Origin: Palaemon carinicauda
Taxonomy: Eukaryota > Arthropoda > Malacostraca > Decapoda > Palaemonidae
Direction: 5' to 3'
DNA: 64,000 nt
NCBI RefSeq assembly: GCF_036898095.1
Contig: NC_090767.1
Location: forward strand, 25,282,487 to 25,346,486
A model generated the notes under the pieces. It searched no databases and was not told the origin of the DNA. It saw only the letters and a list, made by a program, of their open reading frames with translations. A program made the translations under genes and the position numbers. Below are positions 1 to 10,785 of this stretch, in pieces (the stretch's first letter is position 1; each line of letters begins with the position of its first letter).

Positions 1-2
1 CC

Positions 3-934
3 TCAGCAGGTGAAGGCTACGACGACGAAGCAGAAGTCGAAAAGGCTCCTCTTCACTGATGATGAAGGGAGACCTCTAAGGTGAAGTGGAGGGCGAGCTT
101 TCCGACGAAGGTGCCTTCTAGGGGCCATTTGATCAGCAAGCTGACCGTACGCCGCAGCAGTCCTCCAAAGATCAGTCTCTATGAGTGAACTCCCCGGAGG
201 GGGAAAAACACTCGCAAATGTTGGACTTAGTTTCCCCCTCGAAGGATGTTCAGGAACGGGGGAAACTAAGTCGGCAGCAACCGCTGGAGAGTCTGGAGGG
301 GCAGAGGAGTCGGATGAGATCAAGGGTGACACCTCTGACACCACAACGTCGACAAGGGCCCGAGGATCTACCTCTGACGTCGACGAAGACTGCTGAACAG
401 TAGCACCCTTGCGGATGATCTGCAGCAATGAGTCCTTGGAGGGCGGACCCGAGAGTCCCAAGGACGACCAAACCTGTAACAAAGGGGTTTTAGTGATAAG
501 ACCTCACCTGGGGGAAGAGGTGGGGCCGCTTCGCTAGGGGAAGCAACACCATCCTTCGATGACCGGGGTTGGCCGACATTAACTTGGTCTACACTATTAC
601 TCGACGGTCTTTCTTAAGAGGCCGAATGAGTAGGAGATTCGGAGGAGGGTCGGGAGACCGAAGAAGAGGCCTTGGGTTTTCCTCCCTTTGAAAGAACCTT
701 TGAAGGAGAAATATCCCGCTTAGACTTCTTCCGCCGTTGCCCAAACCCCTCCCACTGGGAGGAAGACCATTCCCTACACTCATTACACTTATATTCCCTA
801 TCATACCGTTGACCTCTGCATATAGGACAAAGGGTGTGAGGATCTGTCTCCACCCCTGACATAAAAGTTCCACAAGGCCGGCCGGTGAGTCCAGGGCAGG
901 TACGCATGGTAGCAGAAGTCAACTTCACAAACAC
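3..934 (-). pseudogene. gag: gag N-terminal part of element F
   Basis: This is the beginning of a DIRS gag gene, read leftward from about 934. The first part (934-614) carries the family's zinc-finger-like motif: a CPGL-GRPC stretch, then C-x2-C, C-x2-C and a following W (visible as LCPIC, CNECREW). It then becomes basic and Ser-rich (RRKKSKRDISPS). A second open stretch (482-3) aligns with the middle of gag in element D (VWSSLGLSGPPSKDSLL against LWASLGLQGSPSKEALF). The two stretches are in different frames, so there is at least one frameshift near 500-610. Gag of this group is taken to bind element RNA; that is inference from position and zinc-binding residues. Confidence 0.75.
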
Positions 935-1039
935 TCAATAGAAAAAGAAAAAGCAAAAAAGAACAGATTAATGGCTGTCCAAATAAAGGCGAAGGATGAA
1001 GACCGGCAACGTACGTTCACCATCCGAGCCAAAAGCAAA

Positions 1040-1218
1040 GTGAGCTCAATCACAGGTGTGTGAGGGGGGGAGGGGGCATAGCAAGCTACCCTCCCCTATC
1101 CCCCGCTAACTAGCGATGTGGGTAGTTAATCCTCGCTAAACTTTAATGGCTCGCCATTTCAGCTACGCCGAAAGTAATACCCCTAATAAATAGCATGGTT
1201 TGTATTCCAGTTATGGAA
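1040..1218 (-). repeat. Outer inverted repeat (5' ITR) of element F
   Basis: The block from the ACAGGTGTGTGAGGG motif to the TTTGTATTCCAGTTATGGAA end matches the right ITR of D (23030-23172) in the same orientation and the left ITR of D (15722-15935) as a reverse complement. Its partner ITR for F is outside the window. Confidence 0.75.
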
Positions 1219-2640
1219 CAAACTACAGTTGAAACAATGCTATTTCCACCAATTAGCCTGTCTAAATTGTCTGTGTTTCTGAATTCTAGTCCTCCATGTT
1301 TTAATGAAATAACAAAAGGAGGGAAGAAACCACAGCATCCTTCAAACTGACATGCTTTAACGTGCAGCACTCGCCCACCAATTGGTTTAAGGTACAGCAC
1401 AGTCTCTCACAGGGAGAGAAAAAACAGAAACAACATTGAATTAGATCTTACACATATAAAAAAAGAAGAGAAATAAGAAATGCATAGTGTGCCCGAGTGT
1501 ACCCTTAAGCAAAAGAACTCTAGCAAAGAATAGTGAAAGACCATAGTACAGAGGCTATAGCACTACCCAAGAGTAGAAAACAATGGTTTGATTTTGGAGT
1601 GTCCTTCTCCTGGAAGAGTTGCTTACCATAGCTAAAGACTTTCTTCTACCCTTACCCTTAAGATTAAAGTACCCACTGAACAATTATAGTGCAGTAATTA
1701 ATCCCTTGAGCAAAAAAGATTTGTTTGATAATCTCAGTCTTGTCAGATGTATGAAGACAGAGGAGAAGTGTAAAGAATAGGCCAAACTATTCTGTGCATA
1801 TGTGTAGGCAAATAAAAAATTAGATGTAACCAGAGAGAGGGATCCAATGTAATACTGTCTGGCCAGTCAAAGGACCCTGTAACTCTCTAGCAGTAGTATC
1901 TCAATGGGTGGTTGGTGTCCTACTACCGACGAGTAGTTTTTTACTTTAGGTAGAAGTGTAGTCCTCAAATTCTTTCCAAGAGGGAACATGTTTTTCAGTG
2001 CAAATGTTAAAACCATACACTAGCCTTAGCATGGTCATTCATAGACCATGATAAGAATGCTAGAAACCTTAAAATCAATCAATCAATAAATCAATCGGTC
2101 ACAGCCTCTGATATCATGATAGTGATACTCATCACGGAGGGACGTGACCCATTATATCTTATTCTTTGGGTCACGGGATGCTAGGGCACAATGCACCATT
2201 TCTCCCTTTTACCAGATTGTACTGTACATCCTTGTCCTGGGTTGCTGACAGCCGGAGGGCAAATCATTTTTAAAGTGTGAAGTTTTCATTACTACTCAAA
2301 GGATTAAAAAAGAGAAATGGCATCAAGTTCAAGAGACCAATCGAGAGTATTGATATAGTTTTATTCCTACTGTTTTTCATCCCATGGAAAGACAGTGCTG
2401 TAACTGAACCCTGGGGGCAAGTGAGTGCTATACCCAATGCTGGTTGTGTTTGAGGGGTGGCGGCTTTCCTTCCCTCTTCCTATATTTTTATCTAAACCTC
2501 ATGGTTTAGAATGGAGAGACATCGTAAAGATGTGGTGTACCATAAGGGATAAGAACCTTTATAGCTACCTTATGACATGACAGAAACTCATCATGACATT
2601 TAGCTGAAAATGATTCTGAAGATTTCTCCTTGAATAGAGA
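1219..2640. other. AT-rich stretch without a recognisable gene
   Basis: I see no convincing coding sequence on either strand. The only local structure is a short degenerate (TCAA)n run at about 2074-2096 and scattered A/T-rich tracts. It separates the end of element F from the plus-strand RT remnant P and may be unique or anciently decayed sequence. Confidence 0.5.
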
Positions 2641-4440
2641 ATTCTGAGTTTGAACTTGGAAACTACTGCTATAATGGCCTTGCAAGTATGTTCATGGTTG
2701 GACCATTGGTCAGACACAGACTCCTATTTTGCGGTTTCGGAAAACCTCACGGATTCCAAGAAAAGGAAACAGTAAGAAGAATTCGTCCTTTAACTGGCCA
2801 AGGCTCTTGAAATTTTGATCCACAAGTGTTCCCTCCTCCAGTGAAGCAATTGCATCTTCAAGTGTCGGGATGCAGCGATAAACAAGTTGGTTCGTCAGAT
2901 GGCGCCTCGGGATGCGTTGACTTGGCATAACACACCTTTGACCTAATGCCCGATCTTTTCCCTCCTAAATAAGGCACAGCAGAAGTTGAGAATTGGGAGA
3001 AAGCCACCTTCTTTCGATGAGCGGCTTCAAATTAAAACGCTCCTATGGCCTCCACTAAGCCTAAGTTAACCAAGGCCATCCTAATTACAGAAGACAAGGC
3101 AACTCTTCCCTTTCCTTTCGTCGCCATTGACAATCCAACTGGAGTGGTCGTGGTAGGCAAGGTTCACGTTAGGCAAGTCATTCCCCTACATGATACCACT
3201 TGAGGGGAACCCTTGTCAAGTCATTGGACAAGGTGGCAACTCTACGGGGCAGATCCCTGGATGGTAGAGGTCTTTTGCTCCGGGCATTCCATCCCGTTCA
3301 CCAAATGTTGCCCTCCTCTCAACCAGATTACGAAGATCCAGTTATTGTACTTGAGAGGGACAGCCATAGACCCTCTCTTGGAAGACAAGGTTCAGACTAT
3401 GCTAGGAAAGAATGCCATAAGAAGTCTATGACAGGTCTCCTGGCTTCTACTGCAACTTGTTCATGGTCAAAAAGTTGACAGGAGTTGGAAACCAGTCATC
3501 AACTTGTTTTACTTGAAGCCTTTGCTTCTTCAAACACTATACAAAATGGAGACTCCCAGCACAGTCCTACATGCAATCAAACAAAATAATTTTCTGCTGT
3601 CCATAGACCTCAAAGACATGTACAGTACTTTTAAATCCTATTCCATCCACTATCAAGAAAGAATCTTTGCTTTGTTTAAGGAAAAGAAGATCCCAATATA
3701 GAGTCTTTTGATTTGACCTGTTTTCAACCCCACAAGTGTTCACAAGTGTCTTTATCCTGGTGTCATCCTGGGCTCACACCATGGGTACCAGACTTTTGTG
3801 TTACCTTGACGACTAGCTGTTACTGGCAGAGTCTGAAGCTCAGTCTCTACACCACAAAGACCTCCTCCTCAAGTTTTGTCAAGATCTTGGAGTCAGGATA
3901 AATCTCATGAAGTTGGTCCTTGGTCCTCAAAGTCGTCTGCAGCACTTGGGCACGAGTATCGATACGGTCTAAGCATGAGTGTTTCCGTCTAGAGACAGGC
4001 TGCTCAGATTCAGAAAAGTTGCAGCAGCCTTCTTCACGATGAAGTCACTCATAGCAATACAGTGGCAAAGACTCCTGGGGCACCTCGCATCTCTAGAACG
4101 GTTGGTTTCTCTCAGCAGGAAGCACTTTAGTCCTAATGGTGGCAAAGGACGAACTCGCAGTCCGTTTAGGACAGTCCCTCCAGAAGTCAGAATGAATGAC
4201 TCGTGGTAACTTCCCCAGAGAACCTATTCAGTGCATCCCCATTGCAGGGCCCTCCTCCAGAGTTTCTCCTTTTTTCAGACGCAACTTGGCAAGGATGTGG
4301 AGCATATCTCAAGATCCAGTACTTTTCCAGTCTATGGACACAGGAGGACATGATTTACCATATCAACTCTCTAGAACTGAAGGCTTTGCTCCATTCCACA
4401 GACTCTCTTCAGGAGACCAATCGATAGGAGCAGCATAGTT
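2640..4440 (+). pseudogene. DIRS-like reverse transcriptase/RNase H remnant P (plus strand)
   Basis: This is the only DIRS coding remnant in the window that reads on the plus strand. It is broken by many stops and frameshifts. In order one can read: the gag/RT junction segment WQLYGADPWMVEVF at about 3225-3280; the region around the first RT aspartate (SIDLKDMYSTF, about 3600); a following segment matching the TAP-VF block of related copies near 3720; a decayed YLDDWL-type segment near 3810-3830; and the RNase H start (LLFSDATWQGCGAYL, about 4265-4310, and INSLELKALLHST to about 4405). No recombinase or terminal repeat was found. It is an old 5'- and 3'-truncated copy with opposite orientation to all neighbours. 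Confidence 0.7.
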
Positions 4441-5381
4441 TCTTTTGTAGCGTTTTTCTCCACAGAGGTGAGAGTGCTGTACCAGAAACCTAGGTGCGTG
4501 CGAGTGCTCTATGCCACCGCTTGTCAGAGGGACAAGGGAAGTACGCTGCCAACAATGGAGATGGAGGGAGTTGAAGCAAGTCCCGAGATGGTTGGCGCAC
4601 AGCAGCAAGACAGCAGGGTGTCTGCTTTGGTGTAAATTCAAGCTGAATGCACATAGCATGCAGAGGAGAGGTTTCTGGGACATGTTTTGAAAAATCGCAC
4701 CAAGGATCTATGTAGGGAATTAAGAGCTACTCGTACGAATCATGCTTGTAGGTGGTGATGGCGAATGACTATGATACATCTCACCTGGTAGACGGAGAGC
4801 AAAGGATCAGACAAAAGAAGACTCCTCAGACTCCTGAGATAAAAACACAGTCACCATCCTCTGCTACTGTATCTTGGGTAAGACCCGATAATGAAGGACC
4901 AGGCAGGGGATGATGTGGGCTTTAAAGACATCTAAACCTCTTACTCTCTTTCAAAGCCAAAGCAACTGATGGCGAGCGATCATGTTTAGCCTTTTTCTTC
5001 CGTAGACCATGGAACTTCTCCCACTGGGAGGGTGACCAATCCTTACACACAACACAAAAGGTCTCCGATGAGAACCTATATCTACGCACGTAAGACATAA
5101 AAGCTGAGGATCTACATTAAGGCGGCTCATGAAGGTTACACAAGGATGTCTTTCGGTACCAGGACACGTACACACAACCACCACTTGTTTTACACTCATT
5201 CTTTAACACAAAAGAGAAACCAATTAAGTAAGGAAGAAATACTGGAGTCCAGTAACTGACATCCAAGGTGTTGAGGAACATCATACAAACCTATGCAGTA
5301 TGAGTGAGGGTGAGGCAGCCATGACCCAGCTGCTTCCAGACCCTCAATAATTCTTCAACTGCCCGTAACTGGCCTCGACCA
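4441..5381 (-). mobile_element. DIRS-like 5' fragment K1
   Basis: This segment is a diverged duplicate of 28330-29395: shared blocks include GTGTCTGCTTTGGTG, AGCATGCAGAGGAGAG, GGTAGACGG-GAGCAAAGGATCA and the end block CAATAATTCTTCAACTG. It contains the start of a gag gene (4951-5199) but neither RT nor recombinase. Its right edge is the left terminus of element H at 5382, so H may have inserted into or beside it. Confidence 0.65.
4951..5199 (-). pseudogene. gag: gag start of fragment K1
   Basis: The open stretch begins MSVKQ and shows the same layout as other gag starts here: a CPGTERHPCVTFMS segment, then LLCLTC as the first Cys pair, then a second cysteine region and a PSGR segment where other copies have P-S-Q-W. 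The second zinc half is degraded compared with the sister copy at 28823-29179, which keeps CVACKEWSPSQWEKF. It ends after 82 codons, far short of a full gag. It is a broken remnant. Confidence 0.6.
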
Positions 5382-5570
5382 CAATTATGACAAATTTAAA
5401 GTAATTTGTATTTTTCCAATCCACACAAACCAAGAGCTCTTTATTAGGGAATATACTTTTTGCAAAGCTGGAAGACTAGCTATAAGACTTTCAAGTGAGG
5501 TGTAACTACCTCGCCACTAGTTAGCGAGGGGAGGTAGCAGGTACACACACACACACACACACACACATAC
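5382..5570. repeat. Left (3') inverted terminal repeat of H
   Basis: It starts near TGACAAATTTAAAGTAATTTG and includes GAGCTCTTTATTAGGGAATA and a CGCCACTAGTTAGCGAGG palindrome-like block. The reverse complement of the second half matches the right end of H at 27260-27395. An (AC)n array lies at its inner end. Confidence 0.7.
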
Positions 5571-5572
5571 AC
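5542..5572. repeat. (AC)n microsatellite
   Basis: About fourteen AC dinucleotides with one AT interruption near the right end. It sits inside the left ITR of H. Confidence 0.9.
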
Positions 5573-5644
5573 CAGTAGTGTCTCATCATTTTTGCTTGGA
5601 GGCAGGACTTAGAGGAATAGGTGATGGCGGACCAATTTGTATAG

Positions 5645-5760
5645 AGCTACAGGTTTGTATTGCTAGGAAAAATACAAATAACTTTATTTTTGTCATTTGT
5701 TGCGTCGCCAAAATACAAACCTTCCGCTCTTTATTAGGGAAGACTCACCCTTTAGGTGGG
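5645..5760. repeat. Internal complementary region (ICR) of H
   Basis: The left half (GTTTGTATTGCTAGGAAAAA to CATTTG) is complementary to the outer left end of H at 5382-5440. The right half (CAAAATACAAACCTTCCGCT then CTTTATTAGGGAA) is complementary to the right end (AATAAAGAGCAGAAGGTTT, 27370-27395). Together they give right end joined to left end, the layout expected of a DIRS circle-junction template. Confidence 0.7.
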
Positions 5761-6179
5761 TGGAAGTCCTAACCAACTGTCTGGCTTTTGACCTGGGGTT
5801 CCCATCCGTGCTACGCATGCATAAGGAGGAATACCATGACCCCTCGCTAAAATCTGTGCCATAGCATGCTTTAGCAGCCTGAGCAATCTGTGTGATTGTG
5901 TGATATCAGCAGTGTGACTAGTCTAGGTAAGAATTCTTAGAAATGAATCTTTAAACCAAACATAGACATACCCAATCCTCCCTAACCAGGGAGCATGGGG
6001 ACGCAACTATCTCTCTACCAGGTTACGCAAGGGAAATGGTTATTACCTGCAGACAGAGGAGGCCAGCGTGCAGAGTACCGTAGGTGCTGTGCCCTGAGAG
6101 GGGAAGATGACAGAAAGGAAGAGCCAGTCATTCTTATCATTCATCCCAGACTTAATCCAAGGTAACCTCTGCCTTCCAC

Positions 6180-7270
6180 TATATTCTACCCGTTCATCAA
6201 GGAGCTTGAGGTGTTTAAACCACTTGTTGAGCAGCCACCAAAGGTCCAATGGAGAATATCTCCCTGTTCCTGTGGATCATGTCTGGCAGGACGTGGGCGG
6301 TGAAGGTCATTTGACGCTTCCACACACACGCTTGCAAGATCTGCATCACAAGAGTAGTTCTTAGATGCTAGGGACGTGGCAATGCCCCTCACGTATCAAG
6401 TTCTAGGTATTTTTGTCTGAGTAGAAGGATCAGGATTCAAGGCCCAGCTTTATGAACTCATGCTGATATAGTGTTCTTGGTGATCCTTCCCTTTACTTTC
6501 TCCATGCTGCCAAAAAGTGCTTTCACAGTAGCATCTCAAGGCCCTCACTGGACAAAGTAGCAGTTGATTTGGGTTATCGGTTACATTAAGGAGACTCTCA
6601 ATCCAGAACAACCCGTATCTAGGATCTGCTACTCCGGAATTTTGAGTCTTGGTGATAAACACATCCTCTTAAATGGGAGATGTCTTGGGAATAACCATGG
6701 AGTTCACTTACTCTCTTGGCCGAGGCAAAAGCGAGAAGGATACAGTCTTTCGAGTCAGGTGAAGAACTGATGCCTGGCATAATGGTTTGTAAGGGGCTCC
6801 ACTTCAGAGATCAAAGAACACGAACCACGTTCCATGAAGGAGGTCAACTTCCGACTGAGGAGACGCAAGCTCGAAACTCCATATGAGGAGGGAGAATTCC
6901 AACAAAGAGGAAATATTTGTTCTTTTCAGTCCATAAGCAAGGCTTGAGGTTGAGCGATAGCCTTTCACCGGTGAGACTGAGAGGAGCTTTTCCTCTTGAA
7001 GGTAAATGAGGAAATGCACTATTGCTGAAATGGAGGCATAAAGGGGAGAAATATCCCTTCTACGACACCAACCACAGAAGATATTCCACTTGGCCTGGTA
7101 GCCTATAGCTGGAGACTCCCGAAGGTATCCGGACATCATCATCGCAACATATTGCGAAAATCCTCTCTGCATGAGATGTTGGATAACCTCCAGGCGTGAA
7201 AAAGTATGAACTCTACAGCTTTGTGGTAAATGTTCACGTATGGTCATTTGAGCAGGTCGTGCCAATGAGG
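6180..7270 (-). pseudogene. Tyrosine recombinase of H (decayed)
   Basis: The N-terminal SAM-like core-binding part is readable at about 7230-6880 (for example the AKWNIFCGWCRRRDIS segment and the PVKGYRSTSSLAYGL helix). The catalytic part is broken: a piece with LLCPVRALRCY is at about 6570-6520, and RGIATSLASKNYSCD, which follows the second catalytic arginine, is at about 6392-6345. The histidine of the H-x-x-R box is not visible in frame and stops interrupt the domain. The family cuts and joins circular DNA at element ends; this copy cannot encode a working enzyme. Its closest relative here is the recombinase of D (16568-17640). Confidence 0.7.
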
Positions 7271-8240
7271 AAATTCTCTCAGGACTTCTGTCAGTAGCTG
7301 AAAAAGGTCCGGAAATCATTCCACATGATGCCATAGCGGAGCTAAGAGGGTCATTGCTAGATTGGAGGATGATCTTGGCTTGTTGAGCATCCTTCTCATC
7401 AGACAGAACGTGGGAAAGGCGTAAATGTGGATGTGTCCCACCGTTGTTGGAATGCATCTTGCCAGAGAGTCTGGGGATCCGAGACAGGGGAATAGTAAAG
7501 CGGGAGTCTGTTGTTCAGGCACGTCGCGAACAGGTCCACTGTCTGGGAACCCCATAAAGTCAAGACTTTGTTCGCTACTAGATGATTCACAGACCACACA
7601 GAGCCCACAATCTGAGTTGCATTGCTCAGGTTGTCGTGCAAGCACATTCCTTTTGCCTGGACTGAAGCAAGAAGACAGGGACACCGATTTGTCTTCTGGC
7701 CATCTTAGCATCTCCACTGCTAAGGTGCTGCCAAAATATGCTAGGATCTTTCGGACTTGGACCAGAGCCCGGAGGTTGTGTGATAAAGCAGATGAGGTCC
7801 CAACCCTTCTTTTGATGCATCTAAGCATCAATTCCGATGGGAGTACAAAAAGGTCAACTCGCTGGAGATACTCATCTGTCACCCACCATTCTAGATGCGT
7901 CCGCTGCTCGGACACCATGGGGACCAACGAACCTGGAGAGCCCTCGTGTTGAACCCCCCTGGACCTCAGCCGTCACTGAAGTGAACGAATTCATAGACGG
8001 CCATTGAGCACTAGATGTTCCAGGGATGATAGGTGACCTATGAGACATAACCACCGCTGAGGTGGGAGTGCGTCTCGCTGTAGGAAGGGACTTGCATAGT
8101 TCTTCAGCCTCTGGATCCTATCGTCTGAAAGGAAGACTTTCTGCAGGGTGATGTCGATGATCATTCCAAGGTAGACTAGTCTTTGTGATGGTAGCAGAGA
8201 CAACTTCTTGAGGTTTACCACAAGCCCTAGGTCGTAAAAA
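7260..8240 (-). pseudogene. pol: RT C-terminal part, RNase H and MT-like domain of H (left piece)
   Basis: From right to left: the end of the RT (NLKKLSLLPSQRLVYLGMIID, about 8215-8150, followed by WLCLIGHLSSLEHLV), a damaged RNase H (the ASRMVGDR and SELMLRC segments), a P-G-K-R-N-V-L-A block, then the methyltransferase-like domain (DLFATCLNNRLPLYYSP and IYAFPTFCLMRRMLNK). Frames switch several times. The piece stops abruptly at 8240 where element C begins; the missing upstream RT codons resume at about 15546. Confidence 0.7.
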
Positions 8241-8640
8241 GGGATTTTGACTTAGGAAAAATCTATTTCTGGGAAGAGGCCTGTGACGCCCGGTGAAAAA
8301 GGTCCTTCTTTGTACCTTTCCTAATATAAATCTTCCAAATATACTAGAGAAAGATAAAAGCATGGAATGCAGAGGTTACAACCCTCACGCGAACACCTTG
8401 TAGGTGTCGTGTATTAAACAAAGGCGTGCGAAAACCACTATTCACAGGTTGTCTTCCATTTAGATAATCCCTTCATCAATGGGGAGGGCCGTGACAGGCC
8501 CTAGAGAACATATTTGACCTACCCCACCGACACCTACCACGCACGCCCTCTAGGACATCCTTCTGCAAGAACATATGGCTTGGCAAGGAAGAAATGGGGG
8601 GGAGGTGTCCGTACCATATATCCGGGAAGGGTTATACCGG
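8241..8640. repeat. Left (3') terminal repeat of C
   Basis: It begins GGGATTTTGACTTAGGAAAA and runs to the ICR. It contains its own short inverted matches (GGTGTCGTG near 8402 against CGACACCTACC near 8529, and GGCGTGCG against CGCACGCC). No second copy was found on the 5' side of C. Confidence 0.65.
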
Positions 8641-8735
8641 GCGTCACAGGCCTCTTCCCAGAAATAGATTTTTCCTTCGTCAAAATCCCTTTTCTGGGGC
8701 GGCCTGTGACGGCCGGTGAGAATGTACCAGAGAAT
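8636..8735. repeat. ICR of C
   Basis: The left half (GGGCGTCACAGGCCTCTTCC, AGAAATAGATTTTTCC, CAAAATCCC) is complementary to the outer left end at 8241-8300. The right half (TTTTCTGGGGCGGCCTGTGAC, GGCCGGTGAGAATGTACC) predicts the sequence of the lost right end. Both halves contain GGCCTGTGACG, so the two ends of the element resemble each other. Confidence 0.75.
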
Positions 8736-8739
8736 GCCT

Positions 8740-9130
8740 TCCAAGCCCATTACCATAATAACATAATAAGGAGAAAACAAACACCATGTAAGCCAATAAT
8801 ATAATACTGTAAGTAAACATAAATCATAAACTAGCCATAGGCATAGGGGACGTAATGCTAAAATAATATGAAGACAAGGGATCACCTGAGTGTCCAGTCG
8901 TAAAAGGTATCAATCTTACATGTCTAAGCATATCTAAACTTTAAAGGAATGGTAATTACAATAACAGTTAAATCATAGCAATTAAACATGGTAAAATAAC
9001 TTAGGGCTAACGAACCACCCAGGAGAGTGGCGACGTGGTGTGAGAGGTGGTTAGGAGGGAGGACAGAAGAGATGGAATAAAGAAATAATCAGAGTTTAAT
9101 GGGGGGAGATAAGACTCCCTGCTGCAACCG
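8740..9130. other. 3' non-coding part of C
   Basis: AT-rich sequence between the ICR and the end of the recombinase gene. No coding sequence is visible; it is probably the 3' untranslated part of C. Confidence 0.5.
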
Positions 9131-10060
9131 TAGGGTATTTAAGGGCCTGTGAGTTCTTTAGATAGTGGCGTTTGAAAACCATAGGAAATTTCCAACCCGT
9201 GTATTTTTTAAGGTCATCAAAGTCCATGTTCTGGAAGTAATTGATAGAGGTAGCTATTGACCGTATATCATGAGCATGGGGAAATGATTCCGGGTTAGCA
9301 TGTTAAATGAAGTAGAGGATTTGTTGTCTGATACCTTGAATGGTCATAGTACCCCCTTGTTCCCTGATAAATAAGGGGCCAGACAAGCGGGTGGCAGATC
9401 TAGCTAAAAAGGTCCTGAGAGTAGTGACTGGACACAGCGAAGGATCCTGGGGAAGAGAGATAATCTTCCAAGGGGACCACCTATTTGCAGGTCCTCATTT
9501 TTAGCTAGGAAAGCTCTGTCTGGGGAAAGCAGTACTTAGCCTGTAGGGAGGAAATCTATGTTTTCCGGGTTACGTGAGAGAGCTGCTAGTTCTGACATTC
9601 TAGCACCTGAGGCCATAGCTGTTAGAAATAACGTCTTCCTAAGCAGAGTGATATAATAGCAGGACTCGTTGTCCGTGTCCGACGCGAGTTTGAGGACATT
9701 GTTCAGAGACCAAGAGACTTTTTGCGGCCGAACCAAAGGCCGAAGCCTAGCACATGCTTTTGGAATGGATGAGAAATAGGAACCAGCCAGGTTAATGTTA
9801 AACCCAACCAGGAATATCTTCTTCAAAGCTGACTTGATGGTAGTTATAGTGCTAGCTGCCAAGTCCTTGTCAAATAGGAACCTAAAGAACGAGATGGCTA
9901 AATTCGGAGCCATACGAGTGTGGTCTGAATTCTTTAGGAAACCTTCTAATTTCTTAACAGCCAAATCATATTGACGAATTGTCGAGTCCCTTTTGTCCGC
10001 TTCGATGAAGAGAACGTTTTCCGGGTCAATGTTTGCGTCTTTATGAGCTGCAAACTTCAA
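9130..10060 (-). pseudogene. Tyrosine recombinase of C
   Basis: The N-terminal core-binding domain reads from about 10060 (FLKDSQNPNFLDFLKF, then KRDSTIRQYDLAVKKLEGFL and TITTIKSALKKIFL). The catalytic domain opens with FLTAMASGARMSEL, which carries the first catalytic arginine, and then meets a stop at 9536. In another frame the rest is readable: the AHDIRSIATS box with histidine and second arginine at about 9290-9255, and GWKFPMVFKRHYL with the catalytic tyrosine at about 9200-9160. So the R-H-R-Y set is all present but split by a frameshift near 9530. Domain order and the overlap with the MT frame are typical of DIRS-type recombinases. Confidence 0.8.
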
Positions 10061-10785
10061 GAAGTCCAAAAAGTTAGGGTTTTGGCTATCCTTGAGGAAT
10101 CTGACACAGTCTGTGTTTGGATTACTTGGGTTAGTTTGGGGAATGGAATCTGGAAGGGTCGGAGTTTCAACTCGAGGAGGAGAGGAAACCAACTGCTCTT
10201 TGGCCAGTGAGGTGCTACTAAGGCCACTACCCCCCGGAAGGAGCGTAGTTTGTGCAATACTTTCATTAGGAGATTCACTGGTGGAATCTTCCTCCAATAG
10301 TTCCAATCCAGGGTTAATGCGTCTATGGCATAAGCCTGAGGGTCCATGTTTGGTGTCACATAACACGGAAGTTTGTGATTCATCTGAGTTGCGAATAGAT
10401 CTACCTGAAGGCCCGGAACCAGCCTGAGTATAAACCGGAATGAAATTATGTCCAGAGACCATTCTGATTCCAGTGGTTTCGTCCTGGATAGTGAGTCCGC
10501 TATCACATTCTGGACTCCCGCTAGGTGGGTTGCTGACAGGAACCAGTTCTTTTCTGCTGCCAAGGCGAAGATAGTGACCAGGATCTGATTCAGGTTGGGC
10601 GACTTGGATCCTCCTCTGTTGATGCAGTGTACTACGGCTGTGCTGTCTGACACTACTCTGATGTGGGTCGACCTCGGAGGAGAGAGTCTCTTCAGGGTCA
10701 AGAACACTGCCATGGCTTCGAGAACATTGATATGGAAGTGTTTCATGGCGGGTGACCAAGAGCCCTGAAACATCTGACGTTCGTA
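10057..10785 (-). pseudogene. pol: RNase H and MT-like domain of C
   Basis: This frame is open over about 238 codons. It shows the RNase H block MKHFHINVLEAMAVFLTLK (carrying the second acidic residue), VVSDSTAVVHCINRGG with its aspartate, and VIADSLSR. It continues into the methyltransferase-like domain (VDLFATQMNHKLP, then IPPVNLLMKVLHKLRSF and a W-P-K-S-S-W segment). It is separated from the RT by a frameshift near 10785, just after the first RNase H aspartate (IHTDAS). The usual D/N-P-P-Y/F catalytic box of adenine methylases is replaced by I-P-P-V here. It overlaps the recombinase start, as is usual in DIRS elements. Confidence 0.8.

Larger units (their letters stand above)
1..1218 (-). 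mobile_element. DIRS-like element F, 5' end, cut by the window edge
   Basis: This is the 5' portion of a DIRS-like retrotransposon on the minus strand; the rest lies left of the window. It holds a gag remnant (3-934), a short 5' untranslated stretch and an outer inverted repeat. The outer repeat matches the right end of element D near 23030-23172 (the same CACAGGTGTGTGAGGG block, a run of GGGTAGC-type sequence, then GCCGAAAGTAATACCC and a terminal TGGTTTGTATT), so F and D are one family. The end at about 1218 is placed by alignment with D and is good to a few bases. Confidence 0.8.

Noticed and set aside
2710..2928. Minus-strand 72-codon reading
   Set aside because: It is antisense to the plus-strand DIRS remnant P and shows no motif.
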